From Pirellulales bacterium (GTDB lineage: Bacteria > Planctomycetota > Planctomycetia > Pirellulales > JAICIG01): a stretch of DNA of 64,000 nucleotides. The position numbers and the translations under genes are program-made. The notes under the pieces are model-generated. The model saw only the letters and a program-made list of their open reading frames with translations, searched no databases and was not told the origin of the DNA. This document shows positions 1-8,793 of the stretch, piece after piece (position 1 is the first letter of the stretch; each line of letters begins with the position of its first letter). Location of the stretch: positions 26,116-90,115 of the forward strand of contig DATLUO010000121.1 of the NCBI GenBank assembly GCA_035533075.1, in the 5' to 3' direction.

Positions 1-524
1 CATTGTCCGGCGGCGATGGCCATGTAGGTGCCCAACACGCTGGAGGCGTGAAAGATGCCCAGCGATCGTGCCCGTGCCGCCTTGGGAAAGACCTCGGCCA
101 CCAGCGCGCTGGCCACCGCCCACTCGCCGCCCACGCCCATGGCCACCACAAATCGCAGCCCTGCCAACTCCCACCAGGTACGCGCGAAGGCCGAGACGGA
201 CGTAAACAGCGAGTAGACGAGGATCGTATAGATCATCGTCTTGGTCCGCCCGATGCGGTCGCTGAGCATGCCGAAGGCCACGCCGCCCACGGCCCCGCCC
301 AGAAGAAAGGCGGCGAAGGTCAGATTCGCGAAGTAAGCAATCGTCTGCCGCGGGGTATCTTTCGGCAACAGTTCGGGCATCGCCTCGTTCATGCTGGCGA
401 CGAAGATCTGCCCTTCGAAGACGTCGAACACCCAGCCGAGCGAAGCGATCGCCAGCGCCAGCCATTGATAGCGGCTGACTTCGGCATACCAGGGTGTGTT
501 GTCGAGAGGCCGTTCCACGGGCAC
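1..524 (-). CDS. MFS transporter, N-terminal part (cut by window edge)
   Basis: This reads on the minus strand from a GTG near 524 (a second GTG lies at 518) and stays open to base 1, so the C-terminal half lies outside the window. The translation has a short soluble N-terminus, then membrane helices typical of a major facilitator superfamily metabolite:proton symporter. The loop GMLSDRIGRTKTM matches the family's motif A between helices 2 and 3. A later GVGGEWAVASALVAEVFP segment fits the sugar/organic-acid transporter branch. No ATG is available in frame nearby, so the start is uncertain. The substrate cannot be read from this fragment. The 5' flank to base 827 holds no gene, only repeats. 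Confidence 0.8.
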   Translation of the reverse strand, partial: MPVERPLDNTPWYAEVSRYQWLALAIASLGWVFDVFEGQIFVASMNEAMPELLPKDTPRQTIAYFANLTFAAFLLGGAVGGVAFGMLSDRIGRTKTMIYTILVYSLFTSVSAFARTWWELAGLRFVVAMGVGGEWAVASALVAEVFPKAARARSLGIFHASSVLGTYMAIAAGQ

Positions 525-580
525 GATTGTGCCACTAAGCGCGTGGCGTTGGCAAGTGGCTGCGAACTTTCCGCTGCGAC

Positions 581-716
581 GTAGGGTGGGACCAGCGAGC
601 TTGCGAGCGCCGGCCCACCATCGCCGCAATTCTGGATTTTGGATTACGTCAATCGAAAATGCAAAATCCAAAATCGTGGTGGGCCGGCGCTCGCAAGCTC
701 GCTGGTCCCACCCTAC
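581..716. repeat. Inverted pair of a 41-bp intergenic repeat
   Basis: One copy (581-621, starting GTAGGGTGGGACCAGCGAGC) and its reverse complement (677-716) face each other around a short AT-richer loop that itself carries GGATTTTGG and CCAAAATCC heptamer pieces. Together they can fold into a long hairpin. The same unit recurs at 12236-12276, 18277-18358, 20563-20658 and 23069-23109. A separate small hairpin (CCCGCTTGCGGAGCAAGCGGG is cut here to its arms CCCGCTTG/CAAGCGGG) sits at about 804-824, just past the stop of the DUF1598 gene. Nothing else is seen in 525-827. Confidence 0.85.
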
Positions 717-827
717 ACGCTGCCGTGCAGAATCAGCAGAGCGGGATGCCAACACTTCCGGCCAACGGCGTTCCGCTTGTGGAGCAAGCGGGCTGCTTCC
801 CTCCCGCTTGCGGAGCAAGCGGGCTAC

Positions 828-2588
828 TTAGTCCCACCACCAGGCCGACCGCTGCAGCTTCTCCGGAGCCGATCGCTGCTGCTGGCTGCCAAGCTCGCCC
901 TGCCGGTCCGTGACGATCGCGTCGGGCACCACCAGCGACCGGCAATTGACCGTCACGCCGCCACTGATGGCCGCCAGAATATCCACGCGATTCCCGCGAT
1001 TCACAGCGCGGTGGTTCAGCACGGTGTCGACTTCGCGCGGCGCCGGTCCGTGGGCCACGGCGTATTGGTTGGGGTCGCCCAGCGAAAGGAGATGCCAACC
1101 GATGCGGTCGGCAAGGGCCTCCGACCGCAACAGCGAGGCGGTCAATGCCAGATCGAAAATGTTCTGCAGGTCGGCATACACCGGGTACTTCTTTGCCAGG
1201 GCCTCGAAGTGCTTGGTGAAGCGGTGAGCGAACTCCGCGTTGAGCGGGTCGGACTGGCCGGTGTGGACCTGCTGGCCCGTGGCCGTGAGCAGCTCGTTTT
1301 CGCTGAGCACTTTCACGCCCTGCCCGCGAAGCTCGAACACGTTTCGATCGGCATTCGTCGCCAGCGCTTCATAGTTGACGGTAAACCACCAGCGCAGCAC
1401 GTCGAGCGACTGGGCCCCTTTGCCGGCCGATTTCAGCATGTCGAGATAGCTGGGCACGTCGACCGTGCCTTCTTCCAGTCCGATGCCGACCAGTTTCATG
1501 CGATAATCGGCCTCCACGATGGCCTGCGCCACGCGGGTGCGCGGGTCGATGCCGAAGACTTCGACTTTCTGCCGGCCGAGTTGGCCGCGCAGCTCGGCCA
1601 GCCATTTTCCTCTCGTGCCCGGCTTGAGCGGCTTGCCGCTCGACGCCTGCAAAAACGCCTTGGCCTTCGCCAGCCCTTCCGCGGTGGGCGTGATGGAGCA
1701 GCCGAATTCGCCGTCGCGCGAGTTGAGCACGTGCCGCAAGATGACGACCAGGTCGTCCAACTGCACGACCGGCCGCCCGCCGTCGGCGCCGACCAGCCGG
1801 TTCTCGCGGTCGAGCGTCCAATCACCGGCCGGCCCGGCCAACACCAGGTCGCCCGTATCGGGATAGACAAGCACATAGCGGATGCGTTGCAGTCCGGCGA
1901 GCACTTGCATCTCTTCGTCGAGCGGCTGCCCTGCCGCCAGCCGCAACTGAATCTCGCGTTCCAGCCGCGGCAGCGAGATTTTTCGCAGCGGCGACGACTG
2001 GCGGACGCGGCCGTCGGCAGCCGCATGGGCCACGCTTTGCCGCAACTGGTTCAGCCGGTTGCCGCCGTCCTTGTCGACCACGGGGTGGACCACGCCGAGA
2101 GCATCGACGTAAACGCCGTTGCGATATTCCTTGATGGCGCCGGGACCGCCGACTTCGTCCCAGGTGGTCGGCGCGACGGTGGACGTAATGAGTTCGATCA
2201 GCGAGCTGAAGTCGGCGCCCGCTGCGCCGCCGCGTGCCGCTGGCGGCGGTGACGATGATTCGGTCAGCGTCTGGCGGCGGAGCACGTCGTCGCGCATCGA
2301 ACCGGCCGTGGCCAACGCGGCGCGTGGTTCGCCCGCCGCCGCCTGTGCTCTGGCGATGGCGCCCAGCCGCGCATCGCGCTGCGCCGGCGGTGCCTGTTCG
2401 GCCCGGCTCAGGGCGGGCGCGAACTCGCCGCTGGCAAGCTGTTCGGCCAAGAGCGCGTCGTCGCCCGGCGCAGGATCGGCCGAAGCCGGCAAGCTTGCCA
2501 GCGCGACGCCGCAAACCACCAGGGCCAGTGCCATACCAACACGCCGCCACGCCGAATGTCGGCGACCGTCAAGCCATCTGCGTGCCAT
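828..2588 (-). CDS. DUF1598-family secreted protein
   Basis: This 586-residue protein has an N-terminal signal peptide: basic residues, then the hydrophobic stretch VGMALALVVCGVALASL ending near an Ala-rich cleavage site at about residue 38. The central and C-terminal region carries phrases I associate with DUF1598, a family I know mainly from Planctomycetes: ITPTAEGLAKAKAFL around residue 300 and IDPRTRVAQAIVEADYRMK around residue 350. The function of DUF1598 is not known. It is likely exported to the periplasm or surface. The gene stands alone, and its TAA stop lies beside a small GC-rich hairpin that could end transcription. Start chosen at the first ATG of the signal peptide. Confidence 0.8.
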   Translation of the reverse strand: MARRWLDGRRHSAWRRVGMALALVVCGVALASLPASADPAPGDDALLAEQLASGEFAPALSRAEQAPPAQRDARLGAIARAQAAAGEPRAALATAGSMRDDVLRRQTLTESSSPPPAARGGAAGADFSSLIELITSTVAPTTWDEVGGPGAIKEYRNGVYVDALGVVHPVVDKDGGNRLNQLRQSVAHAAADGRVRQSSPLRKISLPRLEREIQLRLAAGQPLDEEMQVLAGLQRIRYVLVYPDTGDLVLAGPAGDWTLDRENRLVGADGGRPVVQLDDLVVILRHVLNSRDGEFGCSITPTAEGLAKAKAFLQASSGKPLKPGTRGKWLAELRGQLGRQKVEVFGIDPRTRVAQAIVEADYRMKLVGIGLEEGTVDVPSYLDMLKSAGKGAQSLDVLRWWFTVNYEALATNADRNVFELRGQGVKVLSENELLTATGQQVHTGQSDPLNAEFAHRFTKHFEALAKKYPVYADLQNIFDLALTASLLRSEALADRIGWHLLSLGDPNQYAVAHGPAPREVDTVLNHRAVNRGNRVDILAAISGGVTVNCRSLVVPDAIVTDRQGELGSQQQRSAPEKLQRSAWWWD

Positions 2589-2713
2589 AAACTCGACTCC
2601 TTGCTCTTCTCTGATTCTGCCAAGTAAGTAACATGCCTGACTATAGATTCCAAGATGGCGGTCGCGAAGTCAAGAAAATTCACCGATTCGCCCGGATTGC
2701 CCTTCCAGCCAAA

Positions 2714-3802
2714 ATGACGCCCCGGCGTGCCCGACAGCTTCATGCCCGACGTTGCCTCGCCTGCGCGGCGCTGCTGTTTGCCGCCGGTCAGGCGGCACTG
2801 GCGGTCGGCATCGAGGGTTGGCTGCCCGAGCTTCGCGACCCATTATACGGCCAAAAACTGGGGCAATTAAGGGATCGGCTGCCCCGGCACGACGCCGCGG
2901 ACGGGCTGCTGGTGATGCTCGGCAGCTCGCGGACGGTACACGGGTACGATGCCGGCGTCTACGAGGCTTGTGTGCGCAGCGGCGGCCTGGCGGCGACCGT
3001 TTACAACTTCGGCATTCCGGGCGGCGGTCCGCTGACGGAGTTGATTGCACTGCGAAGGCTGCTGAAAGAGGGGATTCGTCCCGATGCGGTGCTGATTGAA
3101 GTGCTGCCCGCCTTGCTCGTTGACGAGGCCATGCGTCAGGAGGCCACGCATTACCCGGCCGCGCGGCTTTGGCACGACGAACTCCCGCTCGTCGAGCGTT
3201 TTGCCGGCCGCACGGACGATTCCCGCGGCCTGCGGACCGACTGGTTTGTGAGCTTGTGCGCGCCGGCCTACGCGCATCGTTTGCCGATCAAGCGCCGCTA
3301 CTGGTCCGATCTCTTGCCGCGCGAGGGGCACGAGCACTTGTTCGCGCCCTTCGACGCGCACGGTTGGGCGGCCATCCCCGACGCGGTGCGGACGCCGGAG
3401 GCGGTTCAACGTGGCGTCGAGCTGGCCCGGCAGTCCTACGCGGAATGTTTGGGCGGATTGAGGGTCGGTTTGCTGGCGCGAGAGGCGATCGACGAGCTAC
3501 TCGGCCTGTGCCGCGAGAACCAGATTGTCGCCACGCTGGTGGTGATGCCGGAAGGTCCGCGCTTCCGGCAGTGGTACTCGGCGGAGGCATCGGAAGAGGC
3601 CGACCGATATTTGAGCGAGCTTGCCGATCGTCACGGTGTGGCACTGGTCGATGCGCGGGCGTGGTGCGGCGAAGAAGCGTTTCTCGACTCGCATCATTTG
3701 CTGTGCAGCGGCGCGACGGCATTCAGCCGAAGATTGGCGCAGAACACCCTGCCGGTCGCCCATCAGCGTGTCGCTCGTGTGCCTCGCGGAAAGACGCCCT
3801 GA
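2714..3802 (+). CDS. SGNH/GDSL-hydrolase-like membrane-anchored protein
   Basis: The protein starts with a basic segment and one hydrophobic stretch (LACAALLFAAGQAALAVGI), giving a signal anchor, followed by a lumenal or periplasmic domain. The phrase MLGSSRTVHGYDAGVYE (about residue 70) resembles block I of SGNH hydrolases with Ser in G-S-S. A C-terminal DSHHLL near residue 330 supplies an Asp and His in the place of the catalytic D-x-x-H. Similar proteins in polysaccharide loci are acyl-esterases or unknowns, so the activity is inference. An upstream in-frame ATG at 2633 would add 27 residues. I prefer 2714 because it places the anchor at the N-terminus. It runs convergently into the gene fragment ending at 3816. 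Confidence 0.6.
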   Translation: MTPRRARQLHARRCLACAALLFAAGQAALAVGIEGWLPELRDPLYGQKLGQLRDRLPRHDAADGLLVMLGSSRTVHGYDAGVYEACVRSGGLAATVYNFGIPGGGPLTELIALRRLLKEGIRPDAVLIEVLPALLVDEAMRQEATHYPAARLWHDELPLVERFAGRTDDSRGLRTDWFVSLCAPAYAHRLPIKRRYWSDLLPREGHEHLFAPFDAHGWAAIPDAVRTPEAVQRGVELARQSYAECLGGLRVGLLAREAIDELLGLCRENQIVATLVVMPEGPRFRQWYSAEASEEADRYLSELADRHGVALVDARAWCGEEAFLDSHHLLCSGATAFSRRLAQNTLPVAHQRVARVPRGKTP

Positions 3803-3815
3803 CCGGAGGCCACGT

Positions 3816-4127
3816 TCATGGACGGCCATCGGGCGGACCGAAGCGGCCTGGTCCGCCGGGCGGAGGCCCACCAGGTGGCGGGCCGCCGGGGCCACGATCG
3901 CGCATCTGGCTCACACGCTGAAGCTGCTCTTCCGTCAAAATCTTCGCCAGCCGCGCGTCGACGTCGGCCTGCAGCTTCTCAAGTTGGGCCCGTTGTCGGC
4001 GAGTTAATTTAAGCTCGTCCTGCACGAATCGCGGCAGCACTTCTCCGGGGCGCGGACGTCCGCCCGGCGGCCCTGGCGGTGGACCGAAGCCTCCGCCGTC
4101 CGGTCCATCCGGCGGCGGTCCGCCTGC
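3816..4127 (-). pseudogene. 3' fragment of a Pro/Gly-rich planctomycete protein
   Basis: On the minus strand the last ~100 codons of a gene are readable: a helical segment (LTRRQRAQLEKLQADVDARL, then AKILTEEQLQRV) flanked by Gly/Pro repeats of the type PPGGPPPGGPGRFGPP. Such Q-x-x-L-x-x-L helices with GGPPP tails are common in exported planctomycete proteins of unknown function, reminiscent of Spy/LTXXQ periplasmic helices. The homologous-looking text stops near base 4127. Beyond it the same frame only gives the antisense of a methyltransferase. So the 5' part of this gene is missing, and the edge coincides with the truncated methyltransferase on the other strand. Confidence 0.65.
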
Positions 4128-5336
4128 GACAATCTCTTCGGCCTGGAGATCGATCCGCGCTGCACGCAAATCGCCGCCTTCGCCTTGGCACTGGCCGCCT
4201 GGAAATTCCCCGGCGGAGACGGACAGCCGCTTGGTTATCGCGCCTTGCCGCCGTTGAACATCGCCTGCACCGGCATCGGCCCCGCCGCCGGCGAAGACGA
4301 GTGGCTGAAGCTTGCGGAACAATCTGGGAGGGGAATGACCGCGTTATCGCGCGAACCGATCCTGGCGGGTTTGCGACATCTCTACGCTCTCTTTTGTTAT
4401 CCGCATGGACTTCCCACGCCGCATTCGGACGACCCGACGCAGTGGTTTTTCAAGGGAGATATCGCGACGAGCACCGAGGCATTCCAGGTGTCGGTGGCGC
4501 GGCTGTTGGGGTATCGCTGGCCGGAACAGGCCGACACGTGCGACGCGATCGACGCCTTGGCGGACCGCGACGGAATCGTCTGTTTATCCAGTGTCCGCGG
4601 CGAACCGGGCGCCGCTCAGCGGCTTTTGGAGGTCTTGCAAGCGGCGTATGGAGGGCGGTGGTCGAACGCACTACTGCACGACTTGCTGGCCGCCGCGGAA
4701 CAAAAGGCGGCCGCCACCCTGGACGACTGGCTCCGCAATTCGTTCTTCGAGCAGCATTGCAAGCTGTTTCACCAGCGGCCTTTCCTCTGGCACCTCTGGG
4801 ACGGCCGCAAAGACGGTTTCTCGGCGCTCGTCAACTATCACAAGCTCGACCACAAGGCGCTGGAGAACCTCACCTACTCTTATCTTCAGGATTGGATCAC
4901 CGCCCAGGCCGGCGACGCAAAGCAGAACAAGACCGGCGCCGATCTGCGACTGAAAGCCGCGCAGGACTTGCAGCAGAAGCTCAAGTTGATTCTGGCCGGC
5001 GAGCCGCCTTATGACATCTTCGTGCGCTGGAAAGCGCTCGCCGAGCAAGCCATCGGCTGGCACCCGGACCTGAACGACGGCGTGCGGATGAACATCCGCC
5101 CGTTCGTGGCGGCCGATATTCTCCGCAAGAAGCCGAACATCAAATGGGGCAAAGACCGCGGCAAAGAGCCCGAGCGCGATCGAGACGAATACCCCTGGTT
5201 CTGGCAGGACGACGAACCCGTTGGCGACCGCGTGAACGATGTTCACCTGACGAACGCCGAAAAACAGGCGGCCCGTGAGCGAAAGTCCGCCGACGAATCA
5301 CGTGCCACGGATGAAACACGGATGGAACACGGATGA
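4128..5336 (+). pseudogene. pglX: PglX-type BREX DNA methyltransferase, 5'-truncated
   Basis: From base 4128 the frame reads DNLFGLEIDPRCTQIAAFAL, a motif of N6-adenine DNA methyltransferases of the PglX/Eco57I class (the acidic loop after the SAM site). The C-terminal half follows with FHQRPFLWHLWDGRKDGFSA and later VRMNIRPFVAADILRKKPNI, phrases I know from PglX C-termini. The SAM-binding motif I and the NPPY catalytic motif are absent because the gene begins mid-domain. Base 4128 joins directly to the fragment of an unrelated gene. The first Met (4185) is internal, so a working enzyme is unlikely. The last codons are written by a repeat (ACGGATGAAACACGGAT) that recurs in pglZ and before brxL. 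Confidence 0.75.
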
Positions 5337-5462
5337 AAGACAAAGTTGAGCCGTCCGTAGCCCGGAACGGGCGTCATTCGATAGCCCAGGGTGCAGCGCA
5401 GCGGAACCCTGGGTAGGCGAGTGAATCAATATACCGTAGCCCTGAAAGGGCGTCATTCCCCG
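5304..5462. repeat. Repeat cluster after the pglX remnant
   Basis: Three tandem variants of ACACGGATGAAAC lie at 5304-5338 and supply the pglX stop. At 5357-5392 there is GTAGCCCGGAACGGGCGTCA continuing to ATTCGATAGCCCA, and a diverged copy at 5436-5462. The reverse complement of the 5357 copy occurs at 8698-8731, just before brxL. The 5337-5529 spacer shows no gene. Confidence 0.8.
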
Positions 5463-5529
5463 GTGGCGGCAAGAGGCGGGCGACGCGGAGACGGTTGCTG
5501 CGCGAAGCGGGGGATATAATGGAAGACAA

Positions 5530-5799
5530 GTGTCCTGGAGGCCGTCGATTTGGCGGTCCGAGCCGCGAGCGGCAATCATCGCGGGATCCCATTCGCCGTA
5601 CCTCTTAGACTGGCTGAATGCGGATGAGATCCGCCTGATGACGATTGGACCGAACAGCTATGCGACGTGTGGAAAACTGACCGATCATCCGCAATTCGAC
5701 AAGTGGAAGGACGAGATGGCCCCGGGCGAACTGTGGAGCATGTTTGGCGAGAAGTGGCTCGCGGGAGCTGGAAATTCGAACCTGGAGGACTGGCAATGA
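5530..5799 (+). pseudogene. C-terminal remnant of an AAA/OLD-type ATPase
   Basis: The readable product is 89 residues. From residue 14 it reads IIAGSHSPYLLDWLNADEIR, the switch-histidine segment and following strand of AAA_21/OLD-like SMC-related ATPases (pattern hhhxTHSPxhLDxh). It ends with a typical tail (PGELWSMFGEKW). Walker A, signature motif and Walker B are missing, so only the last quarter of the gene survives. The stop overlaps the next start in an ATGA arrangement, which suggests it was once translated in one operon with the downstream genes. Such ATPases are frequent passengers between pglX and pglZ in defence islands. The product itself cannot be an active ATPase. Confidence 0.6.
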
Positions 5800-6251
5800 C
5801 CATCAGCCGCAAGGACGATTGGATTCAACTCGCCGAACTGGACGAACAGGACCAGATTCGGTTCACCGAGGAGTTTCGGTCTCTGATGGGCGATCTCGGC
5901 TGGGAGGCGAAGGCCTTTGTCGGACACCTGCTGGGACTGTGGTATGACCCGTTCGAGCATCTGCTCGACTATGGCAGCGGCGAGGCAAAGTATTCTCGCG
6001 ATCAGCCGGGACAGTTCGACCGCAATGGGCTGGACGAGGCGCAAGACGTCGTGGAGTATTGGGCGGCGGACTGGAGCAACAATGGCAACCACCACGATCC
6101 TTCTCACCTGGCGGGTACGGGCCTGGGACTGGGCGTGGACTGGTATCGCGACGTGTTGCGGGCCAAGCTCGTTTCGCTGCGCCTGCCCGCGCGCTTGCTG
6201 TCGGAGTACAAGGCGAAGTTGATCGCGCGCCTGGACGAGGATGCTTCATGA
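5796..6251 (+). CDS. Unknown 151-aa protein in the BREX remnant
   Basis: I do not recognise the family. The protein is acidic and rich in aromatic residues (LLGLWYDPFEHLLDYGSG, DVVEYWAADW) with a helical C-terminus (LLSEYKAKLIARL). There is no signal peptide or membrane segment. It starts at an ATGA overlap with the ATPase remnant and ends in an ATGA overlap with pglZ, so it is translationally coupled to both. This conserved-looking coupling implies a role tied to the ATPase or to PglZ, such as an accessory BREX subunit, but that is inference. The frame is intact although both neighbours are damaged. Confidence 0.6.
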   Translation: MTISRKDDWIQLAELDEQDQIRFTEEFRSLMGDLGWEAKAFVGHLLGLWYDPFEHLLDYGSGEAKYSRDQPGQFDRNGLDEAQDVVEYWAADWSNNGNHHDPSHLAGTGLGLGVDWYRDVLRAKLVSLRLPARLLSEYKAKLIARLDEDAS

Positions 6252-8673
6252 CCGTTTTCGATTCGCTGCTGACCGCGCTGGAGAGGGCGGCTGACCATAA
6301 CCGCGATGATGCGGTTGCGCCCGCGGCCGTCCTTTGGCCCGATGAAAAGAGAGAATGGGAGCGGCTCGTGCCGCGGCTGCGTGTTCTGGTGCCGCACTTC
6401 CTCGTGCTCGGTCAGTACGAGCTTGCCAGCCGCACCGGCCCGGCGATCTGGCTGCGCTGCGTGCTCGCAGGGAAAGTGCCGGCAGTCACTTGGCAATCCG
6501 GTACGGTGCCAATTATCTACTTGCCCGGCGTCAGTCGCGCCACGCTACGGGCGACGGAGGATTGCCCGAACGAATTGAAGCCTCTCGCCGAACTTCAATA
6601 TCGGGGCGTGTTCTGGTCGCAATCCAACGGCAAAGACTGGACGATCACCGCTTATCTGCAAACGAACCACGGCGGGTTGCAACTGAAGATCGCCAAAGAT
6701 CAGGCGACGGCCAGCGCCACACGCCGCGCCCTGGAAAAGCTGATGGAGTTGCCGGTGGCGGAGTTGCGGGCAAAGTCGGCCAGTGGCGAGCTTAACAGCC
6801 ATTACTTCCACCTCCTTATCAGCGACGACCCGGTGGACGACCTGCTTTCGTGGCTCGCCGATCGCGAGGCCGCTCGCCAGCGGATGGAGCACGACCGCTG
6901 GGAAGCCCTCTGCAGCGACTGCCTAAAGAACTACGGCTTCGACCCGAAGAGCGACGGGCCGCTTGTCGGCGCCGAACATCTTGGCCTTCAAACAAAAACC
7001 GCTTGGAAAACAGCCTGGAACCGGTTCGCCTCTGCGCCGAGCCGATACTCTGGCCTTATCGAGCAGCTTCGCCGCGCCAAGCCGAAAGAAAAGGGCGGGC
7101 CGCTGTTCAATCAGCCCGAAGAATTCTGGCCGCAAGACAACGAAGCGGCGGAAGCCGATTTGCGGGAAGGTCTGAGACAGATTGGTGAGCCACGGATGAA
7201 ACACGGATTAAACACGGATAAAGAAATAAAGGAAGGAGGCGGCTCTACCTCCGATCCGTGTTTCATCCGTTTTTCATCCGTGGCCGAGGCCCGTAAGCGG
7301 TTGCACGAGTTGGAAGAACGTCACAAGCAGCGACGAGGGTGGGTCTGGGCGCGGATGAAACTTGCGCCGCTCGCCGATGCCTTGGAGCACTTGGCCAAGC
7401 TTGCCGAATCCACTCGCACACCGCTCGCAGGCGCGACCATCGGCGACATGGCGAGGCTTTACACTGAAGCGGGCTGGCGTGCTGACGCGGCAGCCTTGGA
7501 TGCCGTGGCCGCCGTATCGAGCGCCCCGGACCGCGATGTGGTGTCTGCCGCCGTGGCCCAAGTCTATTCGCCGTGGCTGCGTGATGCCGCCGAGCTCTTT
7601 CAAGAGCGGGCCATGCACGAGCCGTTGCCGGGACGTACTTTCGCCCGTCTGTCGGAAGTGCCCAGCGGAACCTGCCTGCTCTTCGCGGACGGCTTGCGTT
7701 ATGACCTCGCCCAGAAGGTCAAGGCAGCACTCGAAGCCAAGCAGATCGTCGTGCAACTAAAGCATCAGTTCGTCGCGCTCCCCTCCGTGACGCCGACCGC
7801 GAAGCCAGCCGTTTCACCCGTGGCCGATAAGTTGACGGGCACCGCGGCAGGCGAAGAATTCCGCCCTTGCCTGGCCGCGGATCAAAAAGAGCTGACGATC
7901 GAGCGATTCCGCAATCTGCTGGCAGCCGACGGCTATCAAGTCCTTGGCGTCAGCGACCATGGCGAACCAGCGGGCCGGGCCTGGACCGAGTTCGGTGACG
8001 TCGACAAGACGGGCCACGAGAAAGGCGTCGGCCTGGCACGCCGCATCCCTGAACTGGTCGCCAGCCTGGTGGAGCGAGTCGAGTCGCTGCTCTCCGCGGG
8101 ATGGCGCGAGGTTCGCATTGTGACCGACCACGGTTGGTTGCTGGTGCCCAAGGGCCTGCCCAAGACCGATCTGCCAAAATACCTCACGGCGACTCGCTGG
8201 GGGCGGTGCGCCGTGGTGAAACCCGCGGCAACGGTCGATCTACCCTGCTTTGCCTGGTTCTGGTCGGACGACGTGCGAATCGCCTGTCCGCCTGGGATCG
8301 ACAGCTTCATCGCCGGCAAGGAATACGGCCACGGCGGGTTGAGCTTGCAGGAATGCTGGTGCCGCAGCTTACGATTCAGGCTGGAACGCAGCCGACAGTT
8401 TCTGCGAGAATCGAGTCGTTCAAATGGGCGGGTTTACGGTGTCGAGTCAGGGTGGAAGGGGGCTTTGAGAACTGCAAGGTAGATCTGCGCGACAAAGCCG
8501 CTGACGCCGCGACCTCGCTCGTGGGCGACGCAAAGCCGGTCGGAAAGGATGGAACCGTGTCTCTTGTGGTGAAGCCCGAGATGGATTCCCGCGAGGGAAC
8601 GCCAACCCATTTGGTCTTGCTCGACCCGGCCGGCAACGTCATTGAAAAGAATCCGGTGACGGTGGGAGGTTGA
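6248..8673 (+). pseudogene. pglZ: BREX phosphatase-like protein PglZ, frameshifted
   Basis: The protein has alkaline-phosphatase-superfamily metal-site motifs of PglZ: CLLFADGLRYDLAQKV near residue 480 and VRIVTDHGWLLVPKG near residue 624. PglZ is a core BREX component. At 8354-8357 (YGHGGLSLQEC, then CTGGTGCCG) the frame loses one base. In frame the protein ends early at 8482, whereas the -1 frame continues the family-like C-terminus (LVPQLTIQAG through to VLLDPAGNVIEKNPVTVGG) and stops at 8671-8673. A missing C in TGC-CTG would explain it. The start at 6248 overlaps the upstream stop. A palindromic repeat of about 96 bp interrupts the gene in frame at 7189-7284. The break could also be a sequencing error. 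Confidence 0.8.
7189..7284. repeat. Palindromic repeat inserted in frame within pglZ
   Basis: Left arm 7189-7222 carries three ACGGAT-containing units (CCACGGATGAAACACGGATT and on). Right arm 7251-7284 is its reverse complement (ATCCGTGTTTCATCCG and on). They flank about 28 bases of loop, so the whole can fold into a hairpin. It is read through as the low-complexity stretch at residues 315-346 of PglZ. The same arm occurs singly at 5304-5338 (forward) and 8757-8788 (reverse). Confidence 0.85.
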
Positions 8674-8697
8674 CTTGAAAGACTTGGAAGCCACGGA

Positions 8698-8788
8698 TGG
8701 GCTATCGAATGACGCCCGTTCCGGGCTACGGTTCCTTGAACCAACTCTTTTCCTTGATCCGTGTTTCATCCGTGTTTCATCCGTGGCC
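8698..8788. repeat. Repeat pair upstream of brxL
   Basis: Bases 8698-8731 (TGGGCTATCGAATGACGCCC onward) are the reverse complement of the copy at 5357-5392. Bases 8757-8788 (ATCCGTGTTTCATCCGTG) are the reverse complement of the ACGGATGAAACACGGAT arm seen at 5304 and in pglZ. They fill the pglZ-brxL spacer. An open frame through the second repeat would prepend MFHPCFIRGRK to BrxL, so that extension is repeat-derived. Confidence 0.8.
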
Positions 8789-8793
8789 GAAAA

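Noticed and set aside
8761..8793. N-terminal extension of BrxL starting at GTG 8761
   Set aside because: The extra 11 residues are coded by the ACGGAT repeat. The ATG at 8794 is the more natural start.
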